Below are positions 43,270-46,491 of a stretch of 46,491 nt of DNA, piece by piece. The DNA is taken from assembly GCA_027451585.1 (NCBI GenBank), contig DAIDIZ010000053.1, positions 1-46,491 of the forward strand, given 5' to 3'. This DNA is from Chlamydiota bacterium. Its GTDB lineage: Bacteria > Chlamydiota > Chlamydiia > Chlamydiales > SM23-39. The position numbers and the translations under genes are program-made. The notes beneath the pieces are model-generated. The model had not been told where the DNA came from and did no database searches. It saw nothing but the letters and a program-made list of their open reading frames with translations. Position 1 is the stretch's first letter, and each line of letters begins with the position of its first letter.

Positions 43270-44435
43270 TGGATTTTGACCCCTTCTCTATCAACAATCC
43301 CCTCATCCAGCTCATCCAAAGAGAGGCCAGAGCAGACCTGGCTAAAGTGGTTGAAAGCGAAGGGAGTCTGCAAGATCTCTACGAAGCCTCAATTTTCAAT
43401 CCCTCCCTTGAAGCCCAAAAATTCAAGCGACTCTCTGAACTCAAATCCTCTGACAAAAAAGAAATCGAGAAATCTCTGGAAGATTCAAAGATTGTCGCAA
43501 TCGGCAGCGTAGAAGAAACCGCCGCTCAATTCGAGGAGAGAAATGAAGAACTCACCCCCCGAACTCTCCTCATTTTACGCGATCTGATCCGCAAAGGAGA
43601 CTCTCCCGAAGAAATCCTTGCCAAAGTGCTCTCTGTCTATCCCGATCCATCTCTTGCCGATGAAGCACTCGACTTCCTCATCCAGACCGCTTCAGAAGAG
43701 ATGCTCGACTCCCTAAAAACAGCCAAAGAGCTCCTCAATCGCGACTACAGTAGACAAGTGAAAGCCGGGAGAAATATGGGGGCCGAGGCGAGAGCCTTTG
43801 CCAAGGAAGGGCTCGGATCTGCCACCTCTCTTCGAGACTTGTATCGAGAAATCACCGGCAATCGAAAAGAACCTCTCGAACTCTTCGATGAACTAGCCCA
43901 GAAGTACCCTTATAAAAAACTCTCGAGCATCATTACTTTCCTCCTCCACTCCCTCGGGACGGATATGAAAGCTAAAGGACCTTCCATCGACCCCATTTTT
44001 CTCGCGCGCCTCATTGAAGAGACGAGATCGCTCCAAGGGATCCTAGGGCTCTTTCGCTTTTTTCTCTCTCGATCGAAGATGATCGATAAACAGTTTCGAG
44101 GACTTGGGTTGCCAAGACCTAATCAAACCAACTTTGAAATCTTGACCCGTCTCTTTGTCAAAATGCTCGCCGAGAGATACATGAATGCAAAAAAAATTTT
44201 TGAAACAGCCCCTTTTCTCGGATTACAAACGCTCGCAGCGCAAGCGATCATCTACGCCCAAATGTACGACGCCATCCGACAAGTATCACCACGCTATTAC
44301 CGCGACGCAAAACACAAACAAGAATTGATCAAAGCCTTTGTCGATACTCTGGAAGATCTAGAAGAGAAGATTGAGGAAGAAAAAGAAAAGAACCAGAAGA
44401 AAAAAAAGGAAGAAGACGATGGATCGATTCTCTGA
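43269..44435 (+). CDS. sctW: Type III secretion gatekeeper SctW (CopN)
   Basis: A 388-residue protein corresponding by position and family to chlamydial CopN. SctW proteins plug the export gate until host contact, and Chlamydia CopN is itself secreted and binds tubulin. The N-terminal ~85 residues are low-complexity with Ser/Lys/Glu, as expected for a secretion and chaperone-binding segment. HrpJ-type helical repeats follow (ELTPRTLLILRDLIRKGDSP, EEILAKVLSVYPDPSLADEA and ALDFLIQTASEEMLDSLKTA), then a TyeA-like C-terminal part (~270-370), so the two halves that are separate in Yersinia are fused. The tail is Lys/Glu-rich. The last 17 bases overlap the chaperone gene. Confidence 0.92.
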   Translation: MDFDPFSINNPLIQLIQREARADLAKVVESEGSLQDLYEASIFNPSLEAQKFKRLSELKSSDKKEIEKSLEDSKIVAIGSVEETAAQFEERNEELTPRTLLILRDLIRKGDSPEEILAKVLSVYPDPSLADEALDFLIQTASEEMLDSLKTAKELLNRDYSRQVKAGRNMGAEARAFAKEGLGSATSLRDLYREITGNRKEPLELFDELAQKYPYKKLSSIITFLLHSLGTDMKAKGPSIDPIFLARLIEETRSLQGILGLFRFFLSRSKMIDKQFRGLGLPRPNQTNFEILTRLFVKMLAERYMNAKKIFETAPFLGLQTLAAQAIIYAQMYDAIRQVSPRYYRDAKHKQELIKAFVDTLEDLEEKIEEEKEKNQKKKKEEDDGSIL

Positions 44436-44820
44436 GCTCCTTTCAGAACTCTCCAAAATTTTTCTCCTCCCACTAAAAGAAGACCATTCCCACGCTTGCT
44501 CAATTCAAGTTCCCCCTCTCACCATTCAAATCGAACTCGACCCATCCCAGGAGCAACTCTTTCTCTTCTCCAAAATCATCGAAATTCCTCCAGGAGGATT
44601 TAGAGAAAATGTGCTTGCTGAAGCACTCAAAACAAACGGTTTGCCTGAACCAAGAAGCGGCATCTTAAGTTACCAAGTTCAAAACAATACCCTTTGCCTC
44701 CACCAAAACCACCCTGCATCGCTACTTGATGGGAGGAAACTCTCCGAACTCTTTGCAGCCTTTTTTGAAATGGGAGAAAGTTGGCACCGAGCCATTCAAA
44801 GTGGAAGAGTAAATCCCTAG
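44419..44820 (+). CDS. Type III secretion chaperone (SycE/Scc1-like, CesT family)
   Basis: A 133-residue small protein starting at ATG 44419 inside the end of sctW; the longer frame from 44371 is just an antiparallel of the Lys-rich sctW tail. MDRFSELLSELSKIFLLPLK is the first amphipathic helix. SIQVPPLTIQIELDPSQEQL and LFLFSKIIEIP are beta strands. RENVLAEALKTNGLPEPRSG and LSYQVQNNTLCLHQNHP follow, and the terminal helix is KLSELFAAFFEMGESWHRAI. This alpha-beta-beta-beta-alpha-beta-alpha layout and the position right after sctW match Chlamydia CT088 (Scc1), a chaperone of CopN. It ends directly against malQ. Confidence 0.85.
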   Translation: MDRFSELLSELSKIFLLPLKEDHSHACSIQVPPLTIQIELDPSQEQLFLFSKIIEIPPGGFRENVLAEALKTNGLPEPRSGILSYQVQNNTLCLHQNHPASLLDGRKLSELFAAFFEMGESWHRAIQSGRVNP

Positions 44821-46239
44821 ATGAAAAGCGCTCCCCACTGGAAACCAATCGGGCAAAGACCGCACCACGGCATCCTCCTTCCTCTTTTTGCACTCCGCTC
44901 CGAAAAAAGTAGCGGTATCGGGGAGTTTTTAGACCTCCTACCAGTCATCGATTTTTGTGCCGAAATCGGCTTTGATACCATCCAACTCCTCCCCCTTAAT
45001 GACACAGGAAATGATCCAAGCCCCTACAATCCCCTCTCCTCGTGCGCTCTCAACCCCATTTACATTAGACTTGAGAGCAATGAAGGCTTTGAAGAGTTGA
45101 ATCAAAGCCCCCGCGTACGTACTCAAGAAGTAAGAGAAAAAAAACTCAAAGCTCTTGCCATCACCTTTACCCGTTCTTTCTCCAAGATCCGACATGAAAA
45201 CGCCTACCAACAGTTTCTCCAATACCAAGGCAATTGGCTTATTTCGTATGCACAGAACCAGGAGAACCCCGAATTCCATCTCTTCCTCCAATACCTGTGC
45301 TTTCAACAGATGGAGAAAGTAAAGCGCTATGCGGAGAAAAAAAAGATCTTTCTCAAAGGAGATATCCCCATTTTACTAAGTCCTCAAAGCATCGACGTCA
45401 AAGAAAATTACGAGTTTTTTCTTCCCCATCTCGTTGCTGGAGCCCCTCCTGATTATTACAATCCACTCGGCCAAAAATGGGGATTTCCCATTTTTGATTG
45501 GGACGGACACAAAAACGAACTACGAACCTTTTGGAAGCAGAGGCTGAGCTCGATTGCCTCGCTCTACCATCTCTATCGGATCGATCATGTGGTTGGCTTT
45601 TTTCGGATCTGGGCCATCCCCGAAGAAAAGATGGCCACAGACGGGTACTTTATCCCAATCGACCGATCTCGGTGGGAGACCCAAGGCAGAGAGCTTCTCT
45701 CCATGCTCCTCGATTTTTCCCCCCTCCTTCCGATTGCAGAAGATCTCGGAACGATCCCTGACGAAGTCCCTCGTGTACTGAAAGAGCTTGGTATCTGCGG
45801 CACCCACGTCGTAAGGTGGCAAAGAAGGTGGAATAACGGAAAAGAACTCATCCCTCTTTCCGAGTACAGCCCTTTAAGCCTCACAACTCTTTCGACACCC
45901 GATTCAGAGACACTCCAAATGTGGTGGACCCAGTACCCGGAAGAAGCCCAGATGGTCGCCTCTCAAAAAAACTGGACCTACCACCCCACACTTTCCTCCG
46001 AAGAACGCTTCTCACTTCTCTACGATGCCCACCACACTCCGAGCTATTTTCATATCAATCTCCTGCAAGAATACTTCGCCCTCTTCCCCGAACTCGTCTC
46101 TTCCCATCCTGATGAGGAGAGAATCAACGTTCCCGGGACCATTGCTCCCACAAACTGGACCTACCGATTCCGGACCCCGATTGAAACATGGAGCCACCAC
46201 ATCCCCTTGATCAAAGCGATGCGTCAACTGCGCGCGTAG
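44821..46239 (+). CDS. malQ: 4-alpha-glucanotransferase (amylomaltase, GH77)
   Basis: A 472-residue GH77 enzyme that rearranges alpha-1,4-glucans; chlamydiae use it in glycogen metabolism. GILLPLFALRSEKSSGIGEF and DTIQLLPLNDTGNDPSPYNP open the barrel. LYRIDHVVGFFRIWAIPEE near residue 255 carries the nucleophile aspartate. IAEDLGTIPDEV near 305 holds the acid/base glutamate and partner aspartate. The end reads NVPGTIAPTNWTYRFRTPIE, the family's W-x-x-R-x-P block. Somewhat shorter than C. trachomatis MalQ (about 527 residues). ATG 44821 directly follows the chaperone stop, so it shares the T3SS transcript, as in Chlamydia. Confidence 0.95.
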   Translation: MKSAPHWKPIGQRPHHGILLPLFALRSEKSSGIGEFLDLLPVIDFCAEIGFDTIQLLPLNDTGNDPSPYNPLSSCALNPIYIRLESNEGFEELNQSPRVRTQEVREKKLKALAITFTRSFSKIRHENAYQQFLQYQGNWLISYAQNQENPEFHLFLQYLCFQQMEKVKRYAEKKKIFLKGDIPILLSPQSIDVKENYEFFLPHLVAGAPPDYYNPLGQKWGFPIFDWDGHKNELRTFWKQRLSSIASLYHLYRIDHVVGFFRIWAIPEEKMATDGYFIPIDRSRWETQGRELLSMLLDFSPLLPIAEDLGTIPDEVPRVLKELGICGTHVVRWQRRWNNGKELIPLSEYSPLSLTTLSTPDSETLQMWWTQYPEEAQMVASQKNWTYHPTLSSEERFSLLYDAHHTPSYFHINLLQEYFALFPELVSSHPDEERINVPGTIAPTNWTYRFRTPIETWSHHIPLIKAMRQLRA

Positions 46240-46290
46240 CATGACTGTAGCGCAAACTATCAAAAATAATTTTTAGTGCAGAACCCCATC

Positions 46291-46310
46291 TTTGGAGTGG
46301 AACGAGTATA
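46291..46310. repeat. Isolated terminal repeat of the palindromic element
   Basis: TTTGGAGTGGAACGAGTATA is identical to the right terminal 20 bases of the MITE at 21302-21468. No recognisable arm lies beside it, so it is the remnant of a copy that decayed or was deleted, 52 bases after malQ. Confidence 0.65.
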
Positions 46311-46397
46311 TTACATGAGGCAATTACAAAAACCATTGAAAATAATCAAAATTACATCTACAATCGAATATCAAAACACCCCTAATAGGCATTAAAT

Positions 46398-46491
46398 ATG
46401 CACAGAATTAATTACCTAAAAGCCCCCGTCCCCCCAGAGCTAGCCCCACCCCCGTACACCCCACCCCCTCGAGAGCCACGGGGAACTCAAC
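46398..46491 (+). CDS. Start of a possible proline-rich protein, cut by the window end
   Basis: From ATG 46398 the frame is open to the window end. The 31 visible residues begin MHRINYLKAPVPPELAPPPY and are strongly proline-rich. AGG lies about 9 bases upstream. The composition resembles the disordered N-termini of the proteins at 36.7-39.6 kb, and it too follows an AT-rich spacer with a MITE remnant. The fragment is too short for a firm call. Confidence 0.35.
   Translation, partial: MHRINYLKAPVPPELAPPPYTPPPREPRGTQ

Noticed and set aside
44371..44418. Longer start for the T3SS chaperone
   Set aside because: The added residues are only Lys/Arg from the purine-rich end of sctW; MDRFSELL is the natural chaperone start.

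Overview
The window looks like the chromosome of an environmental ('chlamydia-like') member of the Chlamydiae, probably outside the Chlamydiaceae. The strongest argument is gene order. rpsA-nusA-infB-rbfA-truB-ychF followed by the type III secretion genes sctU-sctV-sctW(copN)-chaperone and malQ repeats the Chlamydia trachomatis CT098 to CT087 order. rpe-efp-accB-accC repeats CT121 to CT124. The second topoisomerase pair (parE/parC, the chlamydial gyrB_2/gyrA_2) is also present. The genus cannot be fixed from the sequence alone.

Layout. 1-465: right end of an IS5-family (IS903-like) insertion sequence. 0.5-2.8 kb: an FkbM-like protein, a DAACS-type symporter and a small membrane protein. 2.8-9.0 kb (minus strand): parE-parC-DUF4239-polX with overlapping or nearly touching ends. 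9.0-14.4 kb: lineage-specific proteins around an MFS exporter and a YoaK-family membrane protein, then a palindromic mobile element and tRNA-Thr/tRNA-Tyr. 14.6-19.6 kb: ttcA, putP, surE, tRNA-Val/tRNA-Asp, yitT and a LOG-family gene. 19.6-21.5 kb: a hypothetical gene and an orphan rmlA enclosed by copies of the palindromic element. 21.4-26.2 kb (minus strand): the compact operon rpe-yvcK-HAD-efp-accB-accC. 26.3-28.9 kb: two unrecognised genes sharing one terminator. 29.1-36.7 kb: the translation/transcription cluster. 36.7-39.6 kb: three lineage-specific genes inserted between ychF and sctU. 40.1-46.2 kb: the T3SS export gate operon and malQ. A proline-rich ORF starts at the window end.

How it fits together. 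Core genes run in tight, translationally coupled operons. Between them lie AT-rich islands of fast-evolving, low-complexity proteins that could be T3SS substrates or inclusion proteins (inference). The most notable non-gene signal is a family of ~168-bp, nearly perfect palindromes with the terminal repeat TATACTCGTTCCACTCCAAA. I interpret it as a MITE. There are three substantial copies and at least three fragments. One copy supplies the last 13 codons and the stop codon of accC, and others bracket rmlA exactly where the accC-rplM synteny known from Chlamydia is broken.
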